This document shows positions 7,611 through 15,945 of a stretch of 64,000 nucleotides of DNA, piece after piece (position 1 is the first letter of the stretch; every line of letters begins with the position of its first letter). The position numbers were made by a program, and so were the translations under genes. A model generated the notes under the pieces. It saw nothing but the letters and a program-made list of their open reading frames with translations, was not told the DNA's origin and made no database searches. The stretch comes from Dyadobacter sp. CY343 (GTDB lineage: Bacteria; Bacteroidota; Bacteroidia; Cytophagales; Spirosomataceae), in contig NZ_JAJUXK010000001.1 in the NCBI RefSeq assembly GCF_021390335.1, positions 1,054,001 through 1,118,000 of the forward strand, read 5' to 3'.

Positions 7611-10600
7611 TCAGAAATTAATGCTCAAACCAGCGGAGTAGGTCTTGGAAAGGGGATAGGTCCTTCCGTTTGTACCGTCGCCGTCGAATTGTTCCGGGTC
7701 GATGTATTTGCTTCTCAGCGGCGTGTAAGTCAGCAGGTTTTCTCCACTGATATAGATCCGCGCGTTCGGGATGCGGAGTTTGGTGGTCAGTTTAGGAGGA
7801 ATTGTATAGCCTATCACCACGTTTTTCAATCTCAGATAACCCACATTCTGAATGTACCGGTCGTTTCTTGCATTCAGGTCGCCGCCGCCATTCAGTGCCG
7901 TGTAGCCACGCAGGATCGGGAAGTATGCATCCTGGTTTTCAGGAGTCCACACATCTTCCTGGAAATCTTTCGGAATGAATGAATAATAAGGTCTCGAATA
8001 AGGTCCCCAGAATTTGTCCGCATTCGCGCCGGGGTACCAGTTCTTGCGAAGAATACCTTGCGCCAGGGCTGAAATGTCAAATCCTGACCACGATGCACCC
8101 AGGTTAAGTCCGTAACGGAACCTCGGGCTGGTGTTTCCGATCACTTTCAAATCGCCGTGATCAGCCAGGGTATTGGCTCCTTCCGAGATTTTCCCGTCGC
8201 CGTTCACATCGATGAATTTAAGATCACCTGCCTGCAATTTGCTCCATTCACCCGGCGCGCTCAAACGCTGCTTGTTGACGAGTGTCTGATCCACTGGATA
8301 AGCCTGCGCCTCGTCGTTTGTTTTGAAATATCCGTCAATTGAATACCCCCACATTTCTCCGATCGTCTGACCTTCGTAGCGGCTGGAAAGGATCTTATTC
8401 GGGTTGTCAAATTTCGTAATCTTCGCTTTGTAGTCTGATAAAATGAACGACGCATTGTAGGAAAGCACTTTTCCAGCCACTTTAAACTGATCTCGCCAGC
8501 TGAGCGCCAATTCGAATCCGCGCGTTTCAAGGTCACCTGCATTCTGTGTCGGAACAGTAGCTCCGTACACTGATGGAAGAACCTGGCCGGGGATCAGCAT
8601 ATCTGTTGTTCTGCGGATGTAGGCGTCAAATACAAGGTTCAGCCTGCTTTTGAAGAAATCTGCGTCCAGACCAATATTGGAAGTGGTCGCTTTTTCCCAA
8701 GTCAGATTAGATGAGATCGGGTTTGGGTTATTGACATAATTGAGTTTTTGTCCGTTCGTCATCCAGGAAGAAAGCGCAGTCGGCATTGTAGAAATATAAG
8801 GATAGTAGCTCGCCGAGTTATTATTTGCCGGCAGCTGGTTGCCTAATGTTCCGTAAGATGCCCTGATTTTCAGGTTATTGACAGCGCCTTTGATCGGGTC
8901 AAAGAAATTTTCCTCACTGATTCTCCAACCTGCTGAAACCGAAGGAAAGAAACCGAAACGGCGACCTTCACCAAAGCGCGAAGTACCATCGTAGCGACCA
9001 TTCACTTCAAGCAGGTATTTGCCCATATAATCATAGTTGGCCCGGAAAAAAGCGCCGAATAGTGAATACTGGTAAGAATCTCCGTCAGTCAGCTGCTCGC
9101 CGGTACCGAGGTTCAGGTCATTCAGACTTTCAGAAAGCAGGTTTTTTCTGGCACCAAAAAGCCGCTGATGCTTTTTGTTTTCATAGTTCATACCCAAAGT
9201 ACCGGCGATATAATGCTTGCCCAGTGTTTTGTTATAAGAAGTATACACATTGGTCACATTCATCGGGTCGAACCAGAATGTCTTTTTCAACTGGTCGGTA
9301 TTGTAGTTAGGTACCGGTGTTAATATGCCGGGCTGTACCGAATATTGCGCGACAGCAGAACGGTACCAGTCGTCGGCGATGTAAAACGAATAGGAATGGT
9401 TGGCTACCAGGTTCCAGTTCTTGGTGAAATCCATCGTGATCGTATTGATCGTGGTCAGCTCGTGGACTTTCTTTTCACCGCCGGCAACACCTTTCAGGAA
9501 ATTGGCAAACAACCCGTCGCCGATCGAATAGTTGTTTTTCAATGTATTATAAGTAGCAGTACCGTCCGGGTTACGGGGTGCATAAGCCGGCATTGCGTGC
9601 ACGGTAATCGCGACGAAGTTTGCATTTGCGCCGCCTTCCAGTCCGGGATATTTGTATCTGGAATCAAAATACTGGGTATTGTTACTGATTTTCAACCAGG
9701 GGGTCAGCTGCGCATTCACTTTCGTACGCAATGTGTAGGAGTTGAATTTATCGGTATTGATCCGCATGATCCCTTCCTTTTGAAAAGCCGAACCTGACAG
9801 GAAATAATTGATCTTGTCCGTTCCTCCCGAAACATTGAGATTATGCTGGCTCGTAGGCTGGGTCATATCGAAGATCGTATCCCACCAGTTATAGTTTCCG
9901 TAGTAGTTGTAAATGTCTTTTCCGTTGACATTCTTTACTACTGTCCATGGGCGGGCAGGATTTTCAGTTTTGTCGTATCTTCTGGCTTCCAGTTCAGCAT
10001 AATCTTCTTCTGAATACCGCGTGTACGTATTGCCCGTCGCGCGTTTGAAAGCCTCGTCGTTCAGCATCGTATGCTCGTACCCGTTCGTCATAAAGTCGGT
10101 GCTGACAGTGGGAGTGGACCAGCCGAAGTTATTGCTGTAACCAACGCTCGTTTTGCCGCTCTTTGCCGTTTTTGTAGTAACCAAAATTACCCCAAAAGCA
10201 CCGCGCGCACCGTAAATAGCCGAAGCAGCCGCGTCTTTCAACACCGAAACCGATTCTACGTCGCCCGGGTTAATGCGGTTGATATCCCCCGGAATACCGT
10301 CGATCAGTACCAGCGGGCCGCCACCGTTAATCGAAGTTTCTCCGCGCACGTTCAAGCTGCCGCCCGAGCCTGGCTGACCGGTACTGAATGTAATGTTCAG
10401 GTTAGGGACCATACCCTGCAATATTTGCGACATATTGTTCAAAGGTCTGTTTTCAAGATCTTTGGAACTGATCGTACTCACAGCGCCGGTCAGGTTAACC
10501 CTTTTTTGCGTACCATAACCAACTACAACTACTTCCGAAAGTGCCTTATTATCTGTATCCAGCGAGATATTGATCTCTGAGCGGCTCCCTACAACCACTT

Positions 10601-11210
10601 CCTGGGAAATATAGCCGACGAAACTGAAAACCAGTACCGCTTGCGGGTTCGGAACTACCATTGTGAATTTTCCATCACTGTCGGTTGTGGTACCCTGCGC
10701 ACTTCCCTTCAAAACCACACTCACGCCCGGTAGCGTACCCTGCCCGTCATTCGAGCTTACAGTGCCGGTGATTGTAATATCGACCGGGTTGACATAATTA
10801 TAAAGTTTCTCTTCCATATTATTGATGAAAGATTCTTCCTTATTCACCTTGGTCTTCGCCAGCACGATCTGCTCGTTGATCACCTTGTAATCGATCCCCC
10901 TCGGGGTCAGCAGCTGGTCAAGTACTTTCGAGAGTTTTTCGTTTTTTACATTAATACTAACCTGCTCCCTCACAGATACTCTGCTGCTGTACACAAAACG
11001 CGTATTTACTTTCTGCTGAATCTGGTTTAATGCCTCTTTGAGCGAAACATTTTTCAGGTTCAGTGTCATATCCTTGCTCAGAACAGATTGAGCGGAAGTC
11101 TCCTTCGCATAGCTGCCCCCGGCGAGCAGGGTAACGATAATCCATTGAAGCAGTCCAATGCGCATGATTTTTCGCCAGTTGACCGGCTTGTTACGTACTG
11201 ATTTTTGCAT
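7611..11210 (-). CDS. SusC/RagA TonB-dependent transporter with STN signalling domain
   Basis: A 1199-residue outer-membrane importer. The ATG at 11210 (MQKSVRNKPVNWRKIMRIGL) gives a typical long SusC leader. In order: signal peptide, STN domain (about residues 45-120, LKNVSLKEALNQIQQKV) for contact with FecR, carboxypeptidase-D-like domain (ITGTVSSNDGQGTLPGVSVV), plug beginning at VVVVGYGTQKR, then a 22-strand barrel ending in LSINF. The STN domain together with the upstream FecR and ECF sigma genes indicates transenvelope substrate signalling: ligand uptake releases the sigma factor that transcribes this locus. It is preceded by a 156-bp leader with repeated hairpin loops (see separate entry). 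Confidence 0.96.
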   Translation of the reverse strand: MQKSVRNKPVNWRKIMRIGLLQWIIVTLLAGGSYAKETSAQSVLSKDMTLNLKNVSLKEALNQIQQKVNTRFVYSSRVSVREQVSINVKNEKLSKVLDQLLTPRGIDYKVINEQIVLAKTKVNKEESFINNMEEKLYNYVNPVDITITGTVSSNDGQGTLPGVSVVLKGSAQGTTTDSDGKFTMVVPNPQAVLVFSFVGYISQEVVVGSRSEINISLDTDNKALSEVVVVGYGTQKRVNLTGAVSTISSKDLENRPLNNMSQILQGMVPNLNITFSTGQPGSGGSLNVRGETSINGGGPLVLIDGIPGDINRINPGDVESVSVLKDAAASAIYGARGAFGVILVTTKTAKSGKTSVGYSNNFGWSTPTVSTDFMTNGYEHTMLNDEAFKRATGNTYTRYSEEDYAELEARRYDKTENPARPWTVVKNVNGKDIYNYYGNYNWWDTIFDMTQPTSQHNLNVSGGTDKINYFLSGSAFQKEGIMRINTDKFNSYTLRTKVNAQLTPWLKISNNTQYFDSRYKYPGLEGGANANFVAITVHAMPAYAPRNPDGTATYNTLKNNYSIGDGLFANFLKGVAGGEKKVHELTTINTITMDFTKNWNLVANHSYSFYIADDWYRSAVAQYSVQPGILTPVPNYNTDQLKKTFWFDPMNVTNVYTSYNKTLGKHYIAGTLGMNYENKKHQRLFGARKNLLSESLNDLNLGTGEQLTDGDSYQYSLFGAFFRANYDYMGKYLLEVNGRYDGTSRFGEGRRFGFFPSVSAGWRISEENFFDPIKGAVNNLKIRASYGTLGNQLPANNNSASYYPYISTMPTALSSWMTNGQKLNYVNNPNPISSNLTWEKATTSNIGLDADFFKSRLNLVFDAYIRRTTDMLIPGQVLPSVYGATVPTQNAGDLETRGFELALSWRDQFKVAGKVLSYNASFILSDYKAKITKFDNPNKILSSRYEGQTIGEMWGYSIDGYFKTNDEAQAYPVDQTLVNKQRLSAPGEWSKLQAGDLKFIDVNGDGKISEGANTLADHGDLKVIGNTSPRFRYGLNLGASWSGFDISALAQGILRKNWYPGANADKFWGPYSRPYYSFIPKDFQEDVWTPENQDAYFPILRGYTALNGGGDLNARNDRYIQNVGYLRLKNVVIGYTIPPKLTTKLRIPNARIYISGENLLTYTPLRSKYIDPEQFDGDGTNGRTYPLSKTYSAGLSINF

Positions 11211-11263
11211 AATTTTGATTGTCTGATGGTTAGGCACTGTTGGATAAATTCTTCTTTTTGATC

Positions 11264-11336
11264 GGTGGTACGATCAAAAAGGCTTTGTTTTGGAACCGGG
11301 GGTGGTGGTACACCTCCGGTTTTTTCATGGTGGTAC
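11264..11336 (-). promoter_or_regulatory. susC leader with three GGTGGTAC repeats and two hairpins
   Basis: In the fecR-susC gap, GGTGGTAC occurs at 11264, 11304 and 11329. Two of the copies sit in hairpins with the same hexanucleotide loop GTGGTA: a 5-bp stem GATCG/CGATC around the first, and an 11-bp stem with one mismatch (11294-11304 with 11311-11321) around the second. In the minus-strand transcript the loops would read UACCAC. The function is unknown; mRNA processing or attenuation between regulators and transporter is possible. Confidence 0.4.
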
Positions 11337-11366
11337 TGAGTGGATGTTCATAGCTGACAGATTGGA

Positions 11367-12383
11367 TTATTCACAGGGCGCGCCGCTGATCGTGATCGTA
11401 TCGCCGGACAAGGAATAACTGGCCTCCAAAGTGGTACAGAGCATTTCAAGAATGCTGTTCAGAGGATGTGATTCAAAGTTGGCGGTGACGCTGCACTGGG
11501 CGATGCCCGGGTTGGAAAATGAAATATTGACATCGAACCGTTTTTCAAGCTGCTCGATCACTTTGATCATCGGAGTTTCTTCAAAAACAATGGTTACCGG
11601 TTCATAAATGGGCTTTCTGGCTTGCGGAACGATTACACGGGCGGTCAGTTTTCGTGAACCCGTTTCAAACAAAGCCTGTTCTTTGGGCTTCAATATCACC
11701 TGCTGCGCCGCGCCGACCTTATCCCGGGCGGATACTTCCACACTGCCTGTGACCACATCCACCTGAAACATTTTTTTGCTGACGGGCGCTTTTACATTAA
11801 AGCTCGTACCCAATACCCGGATCGCCAGCTCGCCGCTTTCGATCAGGAACGGGCGGGCAGGATCTTTCTGAATATCAAAAAAACCTTCCCCTGAAAAATG
11901 GACAGCCCGCTGGTTTGTATCAAATGCTTTCGGATAAATAATAACTGCATCCGGATGCATTGCCACAGAACTGTGATCGGGAAGCTGGTGGATCACGATC
12001 CGCGGCGCCTCGTTTCTGAAAGTGATCAGTTCAACAGATTTGTTCTGGATTTGCTGCGCAGCAATTTTATGTTCTTTTGCCTGATTTTTGACATTATAAA
12101 AAAAGTAAATGCCCGCAGCGAGCAGTACCGAGGCCGCAATGCTAGTCAGCCAGCGCCAGCTGTACGAAAGCGCCGGTTTCTCTTCCTCAAAATCCAGTTG
12201 ATTCTTTATTTCAGAAAATGTATTGTCCCTGATCTCTGCCACATCCGCGTCGGGCAGCTGGTCAAGAAATGCAGATTCCCCTTGCAGCGATTCGTACCAC
12301 GCTTCCACCTGCACCTTTTCTTCTTCGGTGCATTGGTCCAGCAAATATTTTTGAAGCAGCGAAGGGGGGATCTGAGGGGTCAT
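11367..12383 (-). CDS. FecR-family anti-sigma factor
   Basis: A 338-residue inner-membrane regulator. The cytoplasmic N-terminus (LLQKYLLDQCTEEEKVQVEAW) matches FecR anti-sigma domains; one membrane segment spans about residues 78-97; the periplasmic FecR domain includes FDIQKDPARPFLIESGELAIRVLGTSFNV-like sequence (RPFLIES, VLGTSFNVKA), and the C-terminal DUF4974/STN-like part (ETPMIKVIEQLEKRF) should touch the STN domain of the adjacent SusC. It follows the sigma gene by 72 bases; a short hairpin (AGCGACC/GGTCGCT, about 12424-12446) lies in that gap. Confidence 0.93.
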   Translation of the reverse strand: MTPQIPPSLLQKYLLDQCTEEEKVQVEAWYESLQGESAFLDQLPDADVAEIRDNTFSEIKNQLDFEEEKPALSYSWRWLTSIAASVLLAAGIYFFYNVKNQAKEHKIAAQQIQNKSVELITFRNEAPRIVIHQLPDHSSVAMHPDAVIIYPKAFDTNQRAVHFSGEGFFDIQKDPARPFLIESGELAIRVLGTSFNVKAPVSKKMFQVDVVTGSVEVSARDKVGAAQQVILKPKEQALFETGSRKLTARVIVPQARKPIYEPVTIVFEETPMIKVIEQLEKRFDVNISFSNPGIAQCSVTANFESHPLNSILEMLCTTLEASYSLSGDTITISGAPCE

Positions 12384-12455
12384 CTTCCTAGTAATGGTTA
12401 TATCAGGAAGTCGCGCGCCGGAGCAGCGACCCTTAGCCGGTCGCTAAATTTATTT

Positions 12456-13040
12456 TCAGAAAATCAGGGAAAGTATTAAAGCGTAAATCATGTGCTCTTT
12501 CAAATGCGCTTTCAGTACGCGCAAAGCTTTGGTAATATGTTGTTCAACAGTCTTTTCCGAGATAGAAAGCTGTTCTGCGATATTTTTATTGGCAAACCCC
12601 TGGCGGCTCAGGATGAACACTTCCTGGCATTTGGGCGGCAGCAAATGCAATCCCGACTGGTAACGCAGTTCCAGATCGGAGACCAATGCAGACTGGTCGG
12701 CGGTTTCCTCGTGGCCGGGCTGGTGGATAGTCCACTGGTCGTAATGGCGGCGGCGGGTAAGTTCTTTCCGGTAAAACGAAATGACCTGCCTTTTGGCGAT
12801 CGTGAACAGCAGTGACTTGCAGCAGTCAGCGTACATGCGGTCGCGCTGTTGCCAAAGGTTCACAAAAAGCTCCTGAATGATCTCCTGCGCCGCAAATTGA
12901 TCGTGAACTTTACTGTAAGCATAATTAAAAAGCGACTTGAAATAGCGATTGTAAAGCGCTTCAAATGCCAGCTCATCGTGCTGCTCACGGATCAGCGTTA
13001 GGATATTTTCATCGGAACAGTTGTCGTATATGTAGTTCAT
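12456..13040 (-). CDS. ECF RNA polymerase sigma factor (FecI/RpoE type)
   Basis: A 194-residue sigma-70 family protein. Region 2 is seen in FEALYNRYFKSLFNYAYSKV and AQEIIQELFVNLWQQRD; region 4 has the helix-turn-helix LPPKCQEVFILSRQGFANKNIAEQLSISEKTVEQHI. The chain ends in an unusually hydrophobic tail (MIYALILSLIF). It heads the fecR-susC-susD-phosphoesterase unit and is probably held inactive by the neighbouring FecR until SusC engages substrate. It is divergent from the AraR-like gene, 141 bases away. Confidence 0.94.
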   Translation of the reverse strand: MNYIYDNCSDENILTLIREQHDELAFEALYNRYFKSLFNYAYSKVHDQFAAQEIIQELFVNLWQQRDRMYADCCKSLLFTIAKRQVISFYRKELTRRRHYDQWTIHQPGHEETADQSALVSDLELRYQSGLHLLPPKCQEVFILSRQGFANKNIAEQLSISEKTVEQHITKALRVLKAHLKEHMIYALILSLIF

Positions 13041-13181
13041 AATGAAGATGGCCTGTGAAATCTGACTTTAACGTGGTCGGGAAGGTTTACAAAATTCGCA
13101 ATTAAATTTGTTCAGGGGTCTTTGTCCAGATTAAGTATTCTCTTTCTTTTTTTTACTTTCTTAATATAAAATTAACATCAC

Positions 13182-13883
13182 TTGAAAAACTACCCACAGG
13201 CTGCACGCATTCTCGTGGCGATCGACTGCATCATTTTTGGTTTCGATGGCAAGGAAATCAAGCTATTGCTGATCAAAAGGAATTTTGAGCCGGAGAAGGG
13301 AAAATGGTCGCTGATGGGCGGTTTTGTGAATGAGGACGAGGATCTTTCCGACGGTGCTGCCAGGATACTTTATAACCTGACCGGGCTGAAAAACATTTAT
13401 GTGGAGCAACTGGAAACCTTCGGTAAAGCGCGGCGCGATCCCGGCGAGCGGACTGTCTCGGTGGTTTTTTCTGCACTCATCAAAATTGACGCGCACGATT
13501 CTGAAGCTGTCCGAAGCCACAATGCATCGTGGATTTCCCTGGACGCGCGGCCGAAGCTGATATTCGACCATGAAGAAATGGTTGTGCGTGCTATCGAGCA
13601 CTTGAAATACAATGCAGCACTTCACCCGATCGGCTTCGAGCTGCTGCCGGAGCGTTTTACCATCCCGCAACTTCAAAAACTCTACGAGGCGATTTACAAT
13701 ATCCCCATCGACCGGCGCAATTTCAGCAGGAAGCTGCTTTCAACCGGTTTGCTGATCGATACGGGCGATAAGAATAATAATGGCGCAACGAAAAAGGCGA
13801 CGCTCTACAAGCTGGACACCGAGAAGTATAAAGCCAATTTCCATTCCTTCTGGAATTTTATGCCCGATTCGATGAAGCAATGA
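13182..13883 (+). CDS. araR: Nudix-type sugar-responsive repressor, AraR-like (NrtR family)
   Basis: A 233-residue regulator with an N-terminal Nudix-fold ligand domain and a C-terminal winged helix (LQKLYEAIYNIPIDRRNFSRK). The Nudix box is degenerate: after GGFVNEDEDL the catalytic REXXEE helix reads AARILYNL, so no hydrolase activity is expected. Known Bacteroidota AraR proteins of this family bind arabinose and repress arabinose genes. The only usable start is a TTG (13182) with no in-frame ATG nearby, and the protein begins canonically MKNYPQAARILVAIDCIIF. It precedes araBAD and a palindromic operator at 14162-14183 on the same strand. Confidence 0.85.
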   Translation: MKNYPQAARILVAIDCIIFGFDGKEIKLLLIKRNFEPEKGKWSLMGGFVNEDEDLSDGAARILYNLTGLKNIYVEQLETFGKARRDPGERTVSVVFSALIKIDAHDSEAVRSHNASWISLDARPKLIFDHEEMVVRAIEHLKYNAALHPIGFELLPERFTIPQLQKLYEAIYNIPIDRRNFSRKLLSTGLLIDTGDKNNNGATKKATLYKLDTEKYKANFHSFWNFMPDSMKQ

Positions 13884-13904
13884 GCCGCCGTGGAACGGGA
13901 ATGA

Positions 13905-14135
13905 ATTAGTGAATGAGTGAATGAGTGAATTAGTGAATGAGTGAATGAGTGAATGATGGATGGATGAATGAGCCGACGTGGAATGGCGAATGAGTGAATG
14001 ATTTTTAATGATCTAATCAATGAATAACTCAGGCGATATTTGTTCTCGACTTCGATCACTACCGAAACCCCAGGGGTACCATTAATTCACTCATTCACTC
14101 ATTCACTCATTCACTCATTCAAAATTCACTCATTA
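13905..14135. repeat. Direct and inverted GAATGAGT octamer arrays between araR and araB
   Basis: A degenerate tandem of GAATGAGT/GAATTAGT units runs from about 13905 to 13970 and a second array of the reverse complement (ATTCACTC units) from about 14083 to 14128. The two arms face each other across about 110 bases and could pair into a long imperfect hairpin. A related array recurs at 52638-52725, so it is a dispersed family, not part of the ara operon. The sequence between the arms shows no gene. Confidence 0.85.
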
Positions 14136-14161
14136 ATAAATTGTGTCAATCCTACACGAGA

Positions 14162-14183
14162 AACAAATTTAATTATATTTGTT
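14162..14183. promoter_or_regulatory. Palindromic AraR operator overlapping the araB -7 box
   Basis: A 22-bp near-perfect palindrome, AACAAAT-T-TAATTA-T-ATTTGTT, with one non-matching pair at the two T positions. It contains a perfect Bacteroidota -7 element, TATATTTG (14174-14181), which would start transcription near 14185, about 50 bases before araB. A repressor bound here would block the promoter. No good -33 TTTG is seen at the normal distance. The AraR assignment rests on position and symmetry. Confidence 0.6.
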
Positions 14184-14237
14184 AGCCGATAAATTTAATA
14201 AAATCCTTGGTCGGCGAAATATCCTAAACCTGTCAAT

Positions 14238-15923
14238 ATGAAGCAAGATTATGTAATTGGAATTGATTTCGGGACCGACTCGGTGCGGGCATTGGTGGTG
14301 AATGCGCACACCGGCGAACAGGCCGGTACCGCTGTGCAGGAATATGAGCGCTGGAAGCAGGGAAAGTATTGCGACGCCTCGCAATCCCAGTTTCGCCAGC
14401 ACCCGCTCGACTATCTTGAAAGTATGGAAAGGGCGGTGATCCAGGCGCTGGACAATGCACCTTCCGAAGCCAGGAATCTGGTTCGCGGGATTTCGGTAGA
14501 TACCACAGGTTCCACACCGGTAGCGGTTGACAAAAATGGTACGCCCCTCGCGCTGCTGCCTGAAATGTCCGAAGATCCGAACGGAATGTTCATTTTATGG
14601 AAGGACCATACCGCCAATGCAGAAGCTGAGGAGATCAACCGCCTCGCCGATTCCTGGCCTGAAAACTATATCCGGTTCGTAGGCGGTATCTATTCTTCTG
14701 AATGGTTTTGGGCAAAAATACTGCATACCCTGCGCGCGGATCCTGAAGTGCTCGAAAAAGCATTTTCCTGGGTCGAGCATTGCGACTGGGTTTCGGCTGA
14801 ACTGACGGGAGACACCGACCCTTTAAAACTAAAAAGATCACGCTGCGCCGCGGGACACAAGGCGCTCTGGCACCAGGATTTTGACGGGTTGCCTTCCAAT
14901 GATTTCTTGAAAAAACTCGATCCGCTGCTCGACGGTCTGCGCGACCGTTTGTTCGATACTACCGAAACGTCAGACAAACCAATGGGCAGAATCTCGGGTA
15001 AATGGGCCCAGAAGTTCGGTATTCCGGTGGACACTGTCATTGGAGTAGGTGCTTTCGACGCGCACATGGGCGCGGTGGGTGCATTGATCGAACCCTATTC
15101 GCTGTGTAAAGTGATCGGGACTTCAACCTGCGATATGCTCATCGCGCCGAATGAGGAAGTCGGTCACCTGCTGATCAAAGGAATTTGCGGGCAGGTCGAC
15201 GGGTCCATCATTCCGGGAATGCTTGGTATGGAGGCGGGACAATCGGCTTTCGGAGATATTTATGCCTGGTTCGGAAAGCTCGTTGTGGAGCCGGTACGGA
15301 CATTGCTTGGCGAAGAAGCTGCAAAAGAAATAGCAGCCAAACTAATACCCCACCTGGCAGAACAAGCTGGAAAATTGCCTGTAAAAGAGACAGATATCAT
15401 CGCGGTAGACTGGCTTAACGGCCGGCGTACACCCGACGCTAAACATACATTGAAAGGTGGAATTCTGGGCCTTAACCTCGCGAGTGACAGTCCGAAAATA
15501 TTCAAAGCGCTGGTGGAATCAACCGCATTCGGATCTAAAAGCATTGTCGAGCGTTTCCGGAGCGAAGGAGTTCCTATCAACGAAGTGATCGCGATTGGCG
15601 GTGTAGCGAAAAAGTCGGCATTTGTAATGCAAACACTGGCCGACGTACTGAATATGCCTATTAAAGTAGCTGCGTCCGAGCAGGCTTGTGCATTGGGGGC
15701 GGCCATGTTTGCAGCGGTCGCGTCGGGCATTTACGCTACATTACCCGAGGCGCAGCAGGCGATGAACTCAGGCTTTGATGCAGTATATCAGCCGCGCCAA
15801 AAAGAGGCGCAGATTTACGAGCAGCTTTACCAGAAATACCTTATTTCCGGTGCATTCCTAGAAAATGAATTTCTCAAAAAATCAGAACCAGCTGCTGTCA
15901 TTCCAGTTGCTGATACTTATTAA
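14238..15923 (+). CDS. araB: L-ribulokinase
   Basis: A 561-residue FGGY-family kinase that phosphorylates L-ribulose to L-ribulose 5-phosphate. It shows the N-terminal phosphate loop GIDFGTDSVRALVV, the ribulokinase-type DTTGSTPVAVDKNG, the sugar/catalytic region WNGxRTPD-like DWLNGRRTPDAKHTLKGG, and the C-terminal AIGGVAKKSAFVMQTLADVL with nucleotide-binding ACALGAAMFA. The length equals that of known AraB. It is the first gene of araBAD (22-base gap to araA) under the operator at 14162-14183. No arabinose transporter is encoded next to it. Confidence 0.97.
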   Translation: MKQDYVIGIDFGTDSVRALVVNAHTGEQAGTAVQEYERWKQGKYCDASQSQFRQHPLDYLESMERAVIQALDNAPSEARNLVRGISVDTTGSTPVAVDKNGTPLALLPEMSEDPNGMFILWKDHTANAEAEEINRLADSWPENYIRFVGGIYSSEWFWAKILHTLRADPEVLEKAFSWVEHCDWVSAELTGDTDPLKLKRSRCAAGHKALWHQDFDGLPSNDFLKKLDPLLDGLRDRLFDTTETSDKPMGRISGKWAQKFGIPVDTVIGVGAFDAHMGAVGALIEPYSLCKVIGTSTCDMLIAPNEEVGHLLIKGICGQVDGSIIPGMLGMEAGQSAFGDIYAWFGKLVVEPVRTLLGEEAAKEIAAKLIPHLAEQAGKLPVKETDIIAVDWLNGRRTPDAKHTLKGGILGLNLASDSPKIFKALVESTAFGSKSIVERFRSEGVPINEVIAIGGVAKKSAFVMQTLADVLNMPIKVAASEQACALGAAMFAAVASGIYATLPEAQQAMNSGFDAVYQPRQKEAQIYEQLYQKYLISGAFLENEFLKKSEPAAVIPVADTY

Positions 15924-15945
15924 AACATTCTTTTAATTAATCCCG

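Noticed and set aside
13805..14059. Minus-strand frame rich in SLIHSFTH repeats
   Set aside because: It is the translation of the GAATGAGT octamer array running into the end of the AraR-like gene.
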